A stretch of DNA of 64,000 nucleotides from Gammaproteobacteria bacterium Ga0077536. Its GTDB lineage: Bacteria > Pseudomonadota > Gammaproteobacteria > Ga0077536. Under the pieces are notes generated by a model. It did no database searches. It was not told the origin of the DNA and saw only the letters and a list, made by a program, of their open reading frames with translations. The stretch lies in contig LNEL01000057.1 in the NCBI GenBank assembly GCA_001464935.1, positions 30,716 to 94,715 of the forward strand, given 5' to 3'. The position numbers and the translations under genes are program-made. Below are positions 36,946 to 46,547 of this stretch, in pieces (the first letter of the stretch is position 1; each line of letters opens with the position of its first letter).

Positions 36946-37950
36946 TCAGTCGGCGCGCGCGGCGACGGGATGTCCCTTGAGCAGCGCAAGGAAATGCGCG
37001 CGATCGGCTGCGCTGAACGCGCGGAAGGTCTCGAACGTCACATGTCGGGCGGGCGCCTGGGGCTGCAGTTGCACACCCCACAGAGGGCGGTGCGCATCGG
37101 GCAGCATCGCGTAGCGGATGTCGCCGACGACGTCGGCGTGATCGGGATGGCGCACCAGCCAGCCGTCGGACACGGCGGCGAAGCGCGCGAGATCGCGGCG
37201 CTGCAGCGGGCTGGCATCGACGCTTGCGAGATCGAGGCGCGGCTGGGGCCGGCCCGGGTAGACGACGGGGTCGCCGAACAGAGGCACTCTGACCGCCTCG
37301 ATCCTGAACACCCCGTCAGCCTCGTAGACCGCGCGCCACAGCAGGAGGTTGCCAAGCGTCGGCTTCACGGCGAGACGTGCTGGCGTGTCGCCGCGCGTCG
37401 CGGCGAGCGCAGTCACGGTGGCGACCGCGCGCGCGTGCTGCACAGCGCCGAGGCCGAGGTAGGCGAGCGCGCAGGCGAGCGCGGCCCACGCGGGGACGGC
37501 CGACCGGCGCCGCCACGCCACGACGACCCCGGCCAGCAACAACACCGTCATCCAGGGATCGACGACCGCGATGACGGAGGCCGCGTGGCGGGTCGCGCTG
37601 AATGGCCAGCCGAGCTGCGTGCCATAGCTCGTGCACGCATCGAGCAGGATCGCGGACACGAAGCCCGCGAGCGCGGCCGCGTACAGGGCGGGCCAGCCGG
37701 GCTGTCGCCGCCGCAGCAGCCAGACGACGGTCGCGGCGAGCGCGGCACCGGCGGGGGCTGCGACGAACGAGTGGCTGAACGTGCGGTGCAGTTCGAGCGT
37801 CAGCAGCGGATCGACATGCGAGCGCAGCAGCACGTCGGCGTCGGGCAGCAGCGCACCCGCGGCGCCGGCGAGCAGCGCGCCGCGCGCACCGCGACGCGCG
37901 GCGGCGAGGCCGCAGACGGCACCGAGCAGGCCATGGGACAAGGGATCCAT
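36946..37950 (-). CDS. YdjM-like membrane-bound metal-dependent hydrolase (DUF457)
   Basis: A 334 aa membrane protein. The N-terminus MDPLSHGLLGAVCGL and LLPDADVLL, HRTFSHS carry the His/Asp residues typical of YdjM/DUF457 proteins; about six hydrophobic segments follow (residues 20-205), then a soluble C-terminal part. Biochemical role unknown. The ATG at 37950 is preferred over 38013 because of this conserved N-terminus. Confidence 0.78.
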   Translation of the reverse strand: MDPLSHGLLGAVCGLAAARRGARGALLAGAAGALLPDADVLLRSHVDPLLTLELHRTFSHSFVAAPAGAALAATVVWLLRRRQPGWPALYAAALAGFVSAILLDACTSYGTQLGWPFSATRHAASVIAVVDPWMTVLLLAGVVVAWRRRSAVPAWAALACALAYLGLGAVQHARAVATVTALAATRGDTPARLAVKPTLGNLLLWRAVYEADGVFRIEAVRVPLFGDPVVYPGRPQPRLDLASVDASPLQRRDLARFAAVSDGWLVRHPDHADVVGDIRYAMLPDAHRPLWGVQLQPQAPARHVTFETFRAFSAADRAHFLALLKGHPVAARAD

Positions 37951-38135
37951 CGAAGCGTGGCGCGGCCTGTCGGGGTCTCGAGCGAAACGAGCGTTGTAGT
38001 GTTCGTCGGGCACGGAGCCGGTTGATCCACCTCAAGCCGGCAGCAACCGGGCGGCGAACATGAGGCATGGCCGCGCGTCGCGGCCAGGTCCTTCGTCTAC
38101 AGTCGCGACTCTAACGACAACAGGATGGCAGAACA

Positions 38136-38717
38136 ATGAAGTTCAGGATGAGAAAGGCGCTGCTCGCCGGCGTCATGGGGATGTCGATGAGCGCCGCCGA
38201 AGCGGCCTATATCGTCGACACGGGGCCGGGCAATTCGTTTTCCGCCCTGTCGCTGACCGCCTCCCAGCAGCTCGGCGCGACGTTCAACGTCGCGCAGGCC
38301 TCGCAGATCACGAGCGTTGAAGGCTGGATCGGGCAAGGCACGGGCAAGATCGCGTTCAGCCTGCATCAGGGCGCCAGGCCCGAGGGCACGGTGCTCTTCA
38401 GCACCGTCGTCGACATCACCGATCCGGCGCCGGCTTTCCGGGGCGCGGCAGGACTCGACTGGGATGTTGCGGCCGGCGATTACACCCTGACCGTCGTCGG
38501 ACAGGGCAACTTCAGCGGCGGGATGGAAACGTCACCGGCGCGGCCCCTGGTCAGCGACTGGCTGCTGAACCCGCTGAACGCGGGCTGGGTCTCGCCGGGT
38601 GTGCATTTCGGCTGGCGCGTCGGTGCGGACGTCAATCCGGTGCCGCTGCCGGGTGCGCTCGGTTTCGCGCTGCTCGGCATCGGCGCACTCGGCGCGCGGA
38701 CGCGGCGCCGGGGCTGA
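38136..38717 (+). CDS. Exported protein with PEP-CTERM-like sorting tail
   Basis: A 193 aa secreted protein with signal peptide (KALLAGVMGMSMSAAEA) and a C-terminal VPLPGALGFALLGIGALG followed by RTRRR. This is the PEP-CTERM variant with VPLP in place of PEP, a target of exosortase in biofilm-forming gram-negatives. The middle looks like a beta-sandwich with few motifs. No exosortase gene is in the window. Confidence 0.78.
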   Translation: MKFRMRKALLAGVMGMSMSAAEAAYIVDTGPGNSFSALSLTASQQLGATFNVAQASQITSVEGWIGQGTGKIAFSLHQGARPEGTVLFSTVVDITDPAPAFRGAAGLDWDVAAGDYTLTVVGQGNFSGGMETSPARPLVSDWLLNPLNAGWVSPGVHFGWRVGADVNPVPLPGALGFALLGIGALGARTRRRG

Positions 38718-38839
38718 CGCCGGTGCCGGAAAGAGGCCCGGGGCGGTCGAATCCCACCAAGCCGTGGCGCGCTGCGCGCCACTCGGGCTGCCTCTTGCGT
38801 CGTGCGCAGCCCGGGGGCTAGAGCCTCCGCGCCTGCCGG

Positions 38840-39904
38840 TCACCACGCCGCGATCGGATTGCCGGGCGAGCCGGTGGCGCCAACCAGCTTCAACGGCGCC
38901 CAGGTGAACAGGAATTCTCCTGGCCCGCGCTCGCCGAGATCCTTCAGATCGAGGTTCTCGAACAGGTAGATGCCACGGCGCAGCGACAGGTTCATGTGGC
39001 AGTACGCCCATTCCGGAATCGTCGCAGCCGGGGTCGGCCATTGGCCCTTGCCGGCCAGATCGTAGGGCTCGATGCCCCAGTTGTCCGCGCCGACCATCGC
39101 CACCTTGCGCGTCGCGAGATAGTCGCAGACCTCGGGTGAAATCCCGGGCCCGCCTGAATTGAACAGCGCGTTGTCGGCGTTCACCTGATCCTGGGACTTC
39201 TGCAGGTTGTCGCGCCACAGGTCGTTCCAGCCGGTGCGGAACAGCACGACGTCGCCTTCGCGTGCGTCTTCGATGCCGGCTTGGGCGAGCGCGGCCTTGT
39301 AGTCGGCGAGCGTGATCGGATAGCCAATCGGCAGATTGCCGCCCTTCAGTTTCACGAGATCGATCAGAATGCCGCGCGTGAAGAACGAGCCGACCTGTTC
39401 GGTGCCGTTCTGCTTCATGCCGTAGGGTCCGCCGATGTCTTCGAGGCGCCGCCCGTTGTAGAGATAGTTGCCGTCCTTCCAGCCGGGCTTGCCTTCGATT
39501 TTGATCATCGGATGCGCCAGCGAATCGAACTGCGTGCCGACCTGCCCGATCTGCGCCGTGACGAGTTCATCCATGAAGGTCTGGCGGTAGTGATCGCCGG
39601 ACCATGGCAAATCGTGCGTCGGCGTGCCACCGCCGGGTATCGACAGCGAGAACACGCGGCCCGGAAACAGCGGCATCCGCGAGTGATAGGGCATGCCGAG
39701 CGTCGCCACTTCGCCCTCGCGCACGAGGCTCGCGGCGGCGATCCGTTTCTCCGGCGTGATGAAGTTGGTCGCGCCGGCCTGGTCGTCCGCGCCGAACTCG
39801 CTCGGCCACCATTGTTCATCGACCGGATTGTTGTCGGCGGCGCTGCCGACAGCGCACAGTGCGAGTGTCAGGCCCACGATCATGCTGCAGTGACGTGACT
39901 TCAT
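38840..39904 (-). CDS. Cyclase-family (kynurenine formamidase-like) hydrolase, exported
   Basis: A 354 aa protein with signal peptide ending GSAA. It belongs to the cyclase family (Pfam cyclase): metal-binding motif appears as GTQFDSLAHPM, and GDVVLFRTGWNDLW and GPGISPEVCDYLA are family blocks. Bacterial members hydrolyse aryl formamides or lactones; the substrate here is unknown. ATG at 39904 gives the signal peptide. Confidence 0.8.
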   Translation of the reverse strand: MKSRHCSMIVGLTLALCAVGSAADNNPVDEQWWPSEFGADDQAGATNFITPEKRIAAASLVREGEVATLGMPYHSRMPLFPGRVFSLSIPGGGTPTHDLPWSGDHYRQTFMDELVTAQIGQVGTQFDSLAHPMIKIEGKPGWKDGNYLYNGRRLEDIGGPYGMKQNGTEQVGSFFTRGILIDLVKLKGGNLPIGYPITLADYKAALAQAGIEDAREGDVVLFRTGWNDLWRDNLQKSQDQVNADNALFNSGGPGISPEVCDYLATRKVAMVGADNWGIEPYDLAGKGQWPTPAATIPEWAYCHMNLSLRRGIYLFENLDLKDLGERGPGEFLFTWAPLKLVGATGSPGNPIAAW

Positions 39905-39990
39905 CGAAGCTCCCCCTCTTGAGTCCATCGTTTGGTTTTTCTGTCGGCCGCCGGATCGATCGTGCACGGGTCACGACGCTCCGACGCGCT

Positions 39991-40845
39991 TCAGTTCAAG
40001 GCCCGCGCGAGCGCCGTGCGGAACTCGCGCAGGCGCGGATCATCGGCATCCATCAGCGTGAGCACGTCGAGCACCGTGCGGCGCGCGGCGTCGTCGCCGT
40101 ACTTGCGATCGCTGCGGACGATCGCGATCAGATCGTCGATGCCGCCGGCGACGTCGCCGTTGACGAGTTTGCGCACCGCCGCGTAGTAGCGCGTGTCGGT
40201 GTCGGCGCTGCCGCTGGCGAGCGCCGCATCGAGCGCGGCGTGCGACGGGCCGGCCTGGGCGAGGGTCGCGAAGCGCAGCCGCGCTTCCTGACGCTTCGAC
40301 TGATCGTCCGCGCCGCGCGCCGGCAGGGCCTCGAGCACCTGCGCCGCGCGTTCGAGCCGGCCGCTGTCGATGCATAGCGCGGCGAGTTCGGCATGGATCC
40401 GGAAATTGTCGGGGTCTTCGGCCAGCGCCTGTTCGAGCAGCGTGATCGCCGCCTCGGGTTCGGTGGCGGCGATGTCCTGCGCGTGGCGACGCAGGCGATC
40501 GCTCGGGCGATCGAGATGGGGCGCAATGAAGGCGTTCAGCGCCGACAGCGGCTGCGCGCCGACGATCTGCGCGACCGACGCGCCGTGCTTGAACAGCAGC
40601 AGCGTCGGCAGGCTGCGCACACCGTAGCGGCCGGACAGCTGGGGCTCGGCGTCGCTGTCGATCTTCGCGACGGCGAGACGCCCCTGGTGTTCGGTGGCGA
40701 GCTGTTCGAGCAACGGGGCCAGCGAGCGGCACGGGCCGCACCAGGCCGCCCAGAAATCGACGAGCACGAGCCGCCGGTCGGATTCGGCGAGCACGCGCTG
40801 CTCGAAATCGGCGCTCGTCACCGCATAGACATGTTCGCCTGCCAT
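39991..40845 (-). CDS. Thioredoxin-TPR protein, CnoX/YbbN-like
   Basis: A 284 aa chaperone-redoxin. An N-terminal thioredoxin domain has WCGPC (both cysteines present, unlike E. coli CnoX, SXXC) and the cis-Pro in SLPTLLLF; the C-terminal 170 residues form TPR-like helices. Family members protect proteins from overoxidation and hand them to GroEL. The start overlaps the stop of the upstream GST gene by one base. Confidence 0.85.
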   Translation of the reverse strand: MAGEHVYAVTSADFEQRVLAESDRRLVLVDFWAAWCGPCRSLAPLLEQLATEHQGRLAVAKIDSDAEPQLSGRYGVRSLPTLLLFKHGASVAQIVGAQPLSALNAFIAPHLDRPSDRLRRHAQDIAATEPEAAITLLEQALAEDPDNFRIHAELAALCIDSGRLERAAQVLEALPARGADDQSKRQEARLRFATLAQAGPSHAALDAALASGSADTDTRYYAAVRKLVNGDVAGGIDDLIAIVRSDRKYGDDAARRTVLDVLTLMDADDPRLREFRTALARALN

Positions 40846-41609
40846 CAGCGGCCCGCCTGCGCGGCGTCTTCGCGCGCCTTGCGCACCTTGTCGTTGGTCT
40901 GGTTGAACAGCAGTTCGCGCCGGGCCCGCTCTTCGTCGTCACTCAGCTTGCGCTCGCCCCATTCGCGATGCACCTGGCGGCCTTTCTGCACCGCGGGCCG
41001 CGCGCCGACTTCGTCGACCCAGCGCTTCAGATGCGGAAACTTCGTCCACACCTGGTCATCGATCAGCTTCTCCAGGAGCATCGCCCACGGCCAGCTCAGC
41101 ATGTCGGCAATGCTGTAGTCGGGGCCCGCGAGCCAGGCGTTCGCGGACAGCTGCGCATCCATCACGCCGCACAGACGATCGACTTCGCCGACGAAGCGCT
41201 TCGTGCCATATTCCAGCTGCGCGACATCGGTGACCAGGCTCTTCGCGTAGTTCTTGAAATGGTTCGCGTTGCCCATCATCGGGCCGAGATTCGCCATCTG
41301 CCAGTACGCCCATTGCAGCACGCGGTAACGGCCGGCGGCGTCCTTCGGCAGGAAGCGGCCGGTCTTGTCGGCGAGGTATTCGACGATCGCGCCGGATTCG
41401 AAGATCGCGAGCGGCTTGCCGCCACCGGGCGGGTCGTCATCGACGATCGCCGGCATGCGGTTGTTCGGGCTGATGCGCAGGAACTCGGCCTTGAACTGGT
41501 CGCCGAAGCCGATATCCACCGGGTGGACGCGGTACTCGAGGCCACATTCCTCGAGCATGATGGTGACCTTCCAGCCGTTCGGCGTGGGCCAGTAATAGAC
41601 GTCGATCAT
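40845..41609 (-). CDS. Glutathione S-transferase, YfcG/YghU-like
   Basis: A 254 aa GST of the Nu/Ure2p-like type. The N-terminal domain shows YYWPTPNGWKVTIMLEECGLEY, NNRMPAI and FESGAIVEYLADKTG (the gamma-glutamyl-binding E-S pair). The C-terminal helical domain ends in a charged tail of 30 residues. Disulfide reduction of glutathionylated substrates is typical of the family. Translationally linked to the thioredoxin-TPR gene. Confidence 0.88.
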   Translation of the reverse strand: MIDVYYWPTPNGWKVTIMLEECGLEYRVHPVDIGFGDQFKAEFLRISPNNRMPAIVDDDPPGGGKPLAIFESGAIVEYLADKTGRFLPKDAAGRYRVLQWAYWQMANLGPMMGNANHFKNYAKSLVTDVAQLEYGTKRFVGEVDRLCGVMDAQLSANAWLAGPDYSIADMLSWPWAMLLEKLIDDQVWTKFPHLKRWVDEVGARPAVQKGRQVHREWGERKLSDDEERARRELLFNQTNDKVRKAREDAAQAGR

Positions 41610-41687
41610 CGGACAGCCTCCCCGCGGCGAAGGCCGCGCTGGAGGGATGGTAGCACCGCGTCGCCGCGGCGCTGATCGCTCGCCGGC

Positions 41688-41909
41688 TCAGCCGGCCTGG
41701 CGCGCCGGCGGCGGGCAGACGGCGAGCGCGGGCGTTGCGCGCGCCGGGCGCGTGGGCACGAGCATTTCCTCGATCGCGAGCCGGATCCGCGCCCAGTCGG
41801 GCGTGCCGCCGCGGGTGTGGCCAGTGACGATGTCGAGCGCGCGGGCCAGGCAGTCGACCGCAGCGGCTTCCTTCAGCAGGATCATCACCTGCGCCTTTTC
41901 GTTCAGCAT
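41688..41909 (-). CDS. Small conserved-looking hypothetical protein
   Basis: A 73 aa protein: helical N-terminal half (KAQVMILLKEAAAVDCLARALDIVTG), then a Pro-rich end. Not recognised. It stands alone between the GST gene and a 269-bp gap. Codon usage and an amphipathic helix favour a real gene, but the evidence is limited. Confidence 0.45.
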   Translation of the reverse strand: MLNEKAQVMILLKEAAAVDCLARALDIVTGHTRGGTPDWARIRLAIEEMLVPTRPARATPALAVCPPPARQAG

Positions 41910-42178
41910 GGGCTGCTCCGTATGGGTCGGAGTTGGAGGTCGAATGGACCCGCCGGGCGGCGGCTGGGCGTAGCGATAGCGCGCTTCACTTGCGGTGGTG
42001 TCCTGTGGCGTTCGACCTTAGGGCACTCCCGCGTGCGGGCGGCTCCCCTATTTGGAGTCGTATGGATAGGGCGCCAGCGCGGTGCGCCGCGAGCGGCAAG
42101 CGGGGTCACTCGCGAGGCACCCGGGCTGCACGCGCGTCGATGACGCCTCGGGATTCGACCTTTATCCGGCGAATGAGG

Positions 42179-43306
42179 TCAGGCGGCGCGCGTGCGTCGT
42201 TGCCCGACGATGCGCGCGGCGGCGCGTTTCTGGCGCCAGCGCAGCAGGCCCGTGACCCAGAGTACGGCAGGCACGACGCCGGCGAGACACGCGAGCACGC
42301 GCCCGGCCAGGCCGAAGGCCTCGCCGTTGTGCAGCGGGTGGAGCCAGTTGAGGAACACGTCGGGCGCGCTGTCGTGCCGCGGGTCGCGGACCGCGAGCAC
42401 CTCGCCGCTGTACTGGTCGAGCCAGACATTGGTGCGCGGAAAGCGCTGGCTCGGTTCGAACGGCTGCCGCAGGTTGATGCGATAGCTGCCCGTTGGGCCT
42501 TGCGGCGTCTCGATCCACGCGAGCCGCGCCGACGGGAACCGGCGCTGCGCGATGGCGACGGCGGCGTCGAGGGACAGGCGCGGGGCACCGCCCGGCAGCG
42601 AGGTCGGCACTGACGGCCGATGCAGCGGCGCCATCGCCTGCAGCAGCGGCCGCAGCTGCTCCGGCAGCGCGAGACACAGCCCGGTGAACACCAGCAGCAC
42701 CGACAGCAGCAGGCCGTAGAGGCCCGCGGTGCGATGCAGATCGAACAGCCGGCGCGCCGCGCCCGGTCGTGGCCGTACCCGCAGCGCGGCGCGCCAGCGG
42801 CCGCGCCGGGGCCACACGAGCGCGACACCGCTGCCGAGGCCCAGCAGCATCAGCACGCCGAGCACGCCGAGCACCGTGCGGCCGGCGCGCTCGAACAGCA
42901 GCGTGTAGTGCAGGTCGTAGAGCCAGGTCATCGCGTAATCGCCCCACAGACGGGTGTCGATCACGGTCGCGGTCGCCGGATCGAGACTCACCATCAGCGG
43001 CGCGAACAGTCGCTGCGCGCTTTCGGCCGGCGTGTAGTAGCGGGCCGTGATCGGACGCCCCGGCACGGCCGGGATTTCGAGGCGCCACGCGTCCGGGCGA
43101 TCTGGGTGGGCGCGACGCAGCGCCTGGTAGAGCTCCTCGAAGGGGCGCGGCGGCGCGGCCGGCCTCGCGTCGGCCAGCGCGGGGTTCAGCAGTGCGTCGA
43201 TCTCGAGATAGAACACGAGCACGCTGCCGGTGAGGCCGGCCAGCACGAAGATCGTGCCGGCCGTCAGCCCCAGCGCCAGGTGCAGCCTGCGCCACGTCGC
43301 GCGCAA
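42179..43306 (-). CDS. PepSY-associated membrane protein (PiuB-like)
   Basis: A 375 aa inner-membrane protein with four main helices and two PepSY-like periplasmic segments. Visible marks: LHLALGLTAGTIFVLAGLTGSVLVF, DLHYTLLF, FDLHRTAGLYGLLLS and NWLHPLHNGEAFG, with paired histidines typical of haem-type iron reductases of this family. It lies 10 bp after the TonB receptor gene and probably reduces or releases the imported iron chelate. Confidence 0.85.
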   Translation of the reverse strand: MRATWRRLHLALGLTAGTIFVLAGLTGSVLVFYLEIDALLNPALADARPAAPPRPFEELYQALRRAHPDRPDAWRLEIPAVPGRPITARYYTPAESAQRLFAPLMVSLDPATATVIDTRLWGDYAMTWLYDLHYTLLFERAGRTVLGVLGVLMLLGLGSGVALVWPRRGRWRAALRVRPRPGAARRLFDLHRTAGLYGLLLSVLLVFTGLCLALPEQLRPLLQAMAPLHRPSVPTSLPGGAPRLSLDAAVAIAQRRFPSARLAWIETPQGPTGSYRINLRQPFEPSQRFPRTNVWLDQYSGEVLAVRDPRHDSAPDVFLNWLHPLHNGEAFGLAGRVLACLAGVVPAVLWVTGLLRWRQKRAAARIVGQRRTRAA

Positions 43307-43316
43307 GCCCGCCCGC

Positions 43317-45404
43317 TCAGTAGTCGAAGCGCAGGTTCACCGCGCCGAAGAAAGTGCGGTCGTCGCCCGGCGAGTGCAGGGTCTGCGTGCCGTCATGCCA
43401 CACGTACTCGTAGTATTCGTCGGTCAGATTGCGCACCTGGAACTCGAGCCCGATCTGCTTCGTCACGTCGTAGGCCAGCAGCAGGTTCAGCACGAAGTAG
43501 TCGCCGAACTCGTCGGTGGCGTTGGTCCGCTCCGGATAGTAATCGCCCTGCGCATAGGTCCACACCGAGGTTCTGAACGCGTCGGTAACGGCGTAGTCGA
43601 TGCCGCCGGACAGGATGAAATCCGGCGTGTGGTCGATTTCCTTGCCCCGCAACGCAGGCTCGGTCGGGCCCGGCGTCAGCACTTCGGCGTCCTGCACCGA
43701 CCAGGCGAACCACGCGTCGAGCCGCGAGGTCGGCGCGACGTTGAGCTGCAGATCGACGCCTGTGCGCTCCGTTTCGCCGACGTTGTCGAAGTCGCCGGTC
43801 GGATCGTTGAGCTTGCGGCGGACTTCGTCGGAGGCCACCTGCTCCCAGTATGCGAGCCGGCCGTCGAGCCAGGGCGCGGGCTGGAACTTCAGACCGACCT
43901 CCCAGCCGTCGTTGATCGACGGTTCGAGGTCGGTGAGGCGCGGCGCAATCTTGTAGGTGCCGGCGGCGAGCCCGATCTGCGCACTGCGGCCCCAGTTGCC
44001 ATACACATCGTAGCCGGCGAGCGGCGTGACGACGGCAGCGACCTTCGGCTGCCAGATCGTGCCGTAGTCGTTGATGTCGGCGGTGCTGCGGTTCAGCAGG
44101 TCCTCGAAGTCACCCTCGTAGCGGTCGACACGCACGCCGGGCACGAATTTCAGCCACGACACGGGTTTGACCACCATCTGCGCGTAGCCGCCGTAGTTGG
44201 TCAGGTCGAAGGCCTGATCGCGGGTCTGGCGCTGTCGCACGCGGGCCGTGTCGAGGTAACGCTCGCTCTCGTTGTCCTGTTGCTGGACGTCGATGCCGCC
44301 CTCGATCGCAAAGTCGTCGAGGCGCGGCACCGCCGGCCGCCAGGTCAGCGTGCTGATCGCGCCATAGTGCGTCTCGTTGGTGATGCGCTCCTGCTGCGAC
44401 ACCGCGGCGCTGAACTTCACCCAGCGCGTGTCATCGAGCAGGTTCACGTAGCTTTTGAGGGTCCACACGAGATCCTGCGCGACGTCGACGTCGAGGTGGC
44501 CGCTGACCGTCCCGACCTGGCGCTCACCGCCGTCGGTCGCAGAGAACGGGTAGGAGAAATCGGGTCGCCGCCGCGCATCGGCCTCGGTCAGATAGCCCGG
44601 CTCCTCGGCGTCGTTCTCGAACCAGCGAATGATGAGACCGGCGCGGAAGGGCTGGCTGTCCGGCGCATAGAACCACTTGCCGGCAAAGGTGAACTTGTCG
44701 AAATCGGAGTGCTCGCGAAAGCCTTCCGAGCCGCGGTAGGCGACGAAATAGTTCTGCGCGAAACCACCCCGCTCGAGGCCCGCCGACCACTGCGTGTCGA
44801 CCGTGTCATAGCTGCCGTAGCTGACGCGACCCTGGGTGTAGTTGCCGCCGGTACGGGTGGTGATGCCGGCGTTGCCGGCGATGTTGTGCAGCCCGTAGCG
44901 CGCGTCGTTGGTGCCGCGCACGACCTCGATGCTCTCGATGTCGAGCGGGAAGATCAGGTCGATGTACGGCATGTTGCCGTCGTTGCTGTTGCTCGGAATG
45001 CCGTCGATCAGCAGCTTCACGGCGTTGATCTCGCCTTCGCCGTTGAAGGCCCGGAACGAGAACTTCCCGGACGTCGTCCCCTGGTTGAACTCGGTCGTCA
45101 TGACCCCGGGCGCGCGCGTGAACAGTTCCCAGGCATTGTCGACCTGCTGGTCGTGCACGCGTTCGGCGCCGAGGATGTCGACCGAACTCAGCACGTCCCG
45201 CGCGCTCAGGGCGCCGGTGCGCGAGGCAGAGACCGTCACTTCGCCGAGCGTGAGGTAGGACGCCCCGCCGGCTTTGGCCACTGGCGCCTCTTCGGCGGTG
45301 GCGACGGACGGCAGGGTGGCGCCCAGCAGCGGCAGGGCGGCGAGGACGAGCGCGGTCGGACGGACCGGGCGTGTGTCGCGGGCGACACGGCGGAAACCAG
45401 GCAT
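43317..45404 (-). CDS. TonB-dependent outer-membrane receptor
   Basis: A 695 aa outer-membrane receptor with a signal peptide (LVLAALPLLGATLPSVATA), a TonB box-like TLGEVTVSAS, a plug domain with IESIEVVRGTNDARYGLHNIAG, and a 22-strand barrel ending in the canonical aromatic FGAVNLRFDY. Substrate probably a ferric siderophore given the PepSY partner. A GGAG site and an 18-bp palindrome lie upstream. Confidence 0.9.
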   Translation of the reverse strand: MPGFRRVARDTRPVRPTALVLAALPLLGATLPSVATAEEAPVAKAGGASYLTLGEVTVSASRTGALSARDVLSSVDILGAERVHDQQVDNAWELFTRAPGVMTTEFNQGTTSGKFSFRAFNGEGEINAVKLLIDGIPSNSNDGNMPYIDLIFPLDIESIEVVRGTNDARYGLHNIAGNAGITTRTGGNYTQGRVSYGSYDTVDTQWSAGLERGGFAQNYFVAYRGSEGFREHSDFDKFTFAGKWFYAPDSQPFRAGLIIRWFENDAEEPGYLTEADARRRPDFSYPFSATDGGERQVGTVSGHLDVDVAQDLVWTLKSYVNLLDDTRWVKFSAAVSQQERITNETHYGAISTLTWRPAVPRLDDFAIEGGIDVQQQDNESERYLDTARVRQRQTRDQAFDLTNYGGYAQMVVKPVSWLKFVPGVRVDRYEGDFEDLLNRSTADINDYGTIWQPKVAAVVTPLAGYDVYGNWGRSAQIGLAAGTYKIAPRLTDLEPSINDGWEVGLKFQPAPWLDGRLAYWEQVASDEVRRKLNDPTGDFDNVGETERTGVDLQLNVAPTSRLDAWFAWSVQDAEVLTPGPTEPALRGKEIDHTPDFILSGGIDYAVTDAFRTSVWTYAQGDYYPERTNATDEFGDYFVLNLLLAYDVTKQIGLEFQVRNLTDEYYEYVWHDGTQTLHSPGDDRTFFGAVNLRFDY

Positions 45405-45422
45405 GCGCGGACTCCAGGTGAC

Positions 45423-45440
45423 AGAAAGGCGCGCCTTTCT
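45423..45440. promoter_or_regulatory. Perfect 18-bp palindrome upstream of the TonB receptor
   Basis: AGAAAGGCGCGCCTTTCT reads the same on both strands and ends 19 bases before the receptor ATG. It could be an operator dyad or a 7-bp hairpin with a CGCG loop in the leader. It does not match a Fur box. Confidence 0.5.
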
Positions 45441-45510
45441 ACCACTGAAGCCCGGCCAGGACGGTGCGGCAAATTGCCGCACCCCGACAGTGCGTGGCGA
45501 GTTCTGCCGG

Positions 45511-46425
45511 TCAGACCCGGCGCAGGCGCGCCTTCGGCTTCGCCGGTAAATCCAGGTGCGACGGCCAGGCGCGGTAACAGTCGGCGCGGCGACGGCGATC
45601 GCGGAAAGTCGGTGCGACGCCGTTGGCACGGTTCTGCTGGAGCAGGTCGAGGTCGACCGTGCCCCGCAGCACCATCTCGACGTTCGTCTCTGCCTCGGCG
45701 ACGACCCCGTTCGGCGCCGGCCACGGCGTATCGCACGGCGAGAGGATCGAACTGCGCGTCCAGCCGTTCGGCAGCGGACCCTTCGGCACCTTGCCACCGG
45801 TTGCGCAGTGCACGAAGTACAGCTGGTTCTCGATACAGCGCGCCTGCGCGCTGTGACGCACGCGCCAGAAACCGTACTCGCTGAACGTGAACGACGGACA
45901 CAGGATGATCTCGGCACCCTGCTCGGCGAGCGTCGCCGCGCACTCCGGGATTTCGGCTTCGTAGCAGACGTTCAGGCCGACACGTGCGAACGGCAGGTCG
46001 AAGGCTTCCATGCGATCGCCCTCACCGGTCTTCCATTGCGCCTCGGCGGGGAAGATGTGCGTCTTGTCGTGCATGTGCACGAGGCCGTTCGGGCCGTAGA
46101 CATAGGCGACATTCAGAAAGCCGCCGTTCTTCTTCTCGAGATGTGAGCCAGCGACGATGTGCTGCTGTCGGCGCTTCGCCTCGTCGGCGAAGAATGCGCG
46201 GTATTCCTTCGTGTAGCGATCGACCTTCACCAGATCCTTCAGCGGCTTGTTGCGCCAGTCGTCGAAGGTGGTGAACAGCGCCAGCGTGAAGAGTTCGGGG
46301 AACAGCACGAGGTCGGCGCCTTTGGCCTCGTCGAGCAGACGACAGACCTGGCGCGCGAACGCATCGAAGCTCCTGACCGGCTTGATGACGAACTGACAGA
46401 CCGCGATGGAAACTGGACGGGTCAT
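45511..46425 (-). CDS. Carbon-nitrogen hydrolase (nitrilase superfamily)
   Basis: A 304 aa amidase/nitrilase-fold enzyme. The Glu-Lys-Cys triad is visible in FPELF, HDKTHIFP and NVCYEAEIPE. The last 50 residues are basic and atypical. Substrate unknown; context with a PuuE-like deacetylase suggests an amide or ureide. It is divergent from that gene across 122 bp. Confidence 0.85.
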   Translation of the reverse strand: MTRPVSIAVCQFVIKPVRSFDAFARQVCRLLDEAKGADLVLFPELFTLALFTTFDDWRNKPLKDLVKVDRYTKEYRAFFADEAKRRQQHIVAGSHLEKKNGGFLNVAYVYGPNGLVHMHDKTHIFPAEAQWKTGEGDRMEAFDLPFARVGLNVCYEAEIPECAATLAEQGAEIILCPSFTFSEYGFWRVRHSAQARCIENQLYFVHCATGGKVPKGPLPNGWTRSSILSPCDTPWPAPNGVVAEAETNVEMVLRGTVDLDLLQQNRANGVAPTFRDRRRRADCYRAWPSHLDLPAKPKARLRRV

Positions 46426-46547
46426 GATGGCATCCTCTGTGCTGTCGGTTTGGTGGGCTATTGTTGTCCCTGTACAGTGACGCGTGCAATCGCCGCGCCA
46501 TTTCGCGGCTTTCACCTGAATTGGGTAATCATCTAGGAGCGACGAGC

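Noticed and set aside
43230..45884. Nearly 900-codon open frame opposite the TonB receptor
   Set aside because: Low-complexity translation lying over a receptor with signal peptide, plug and barrel; the minus strand is the coding one.
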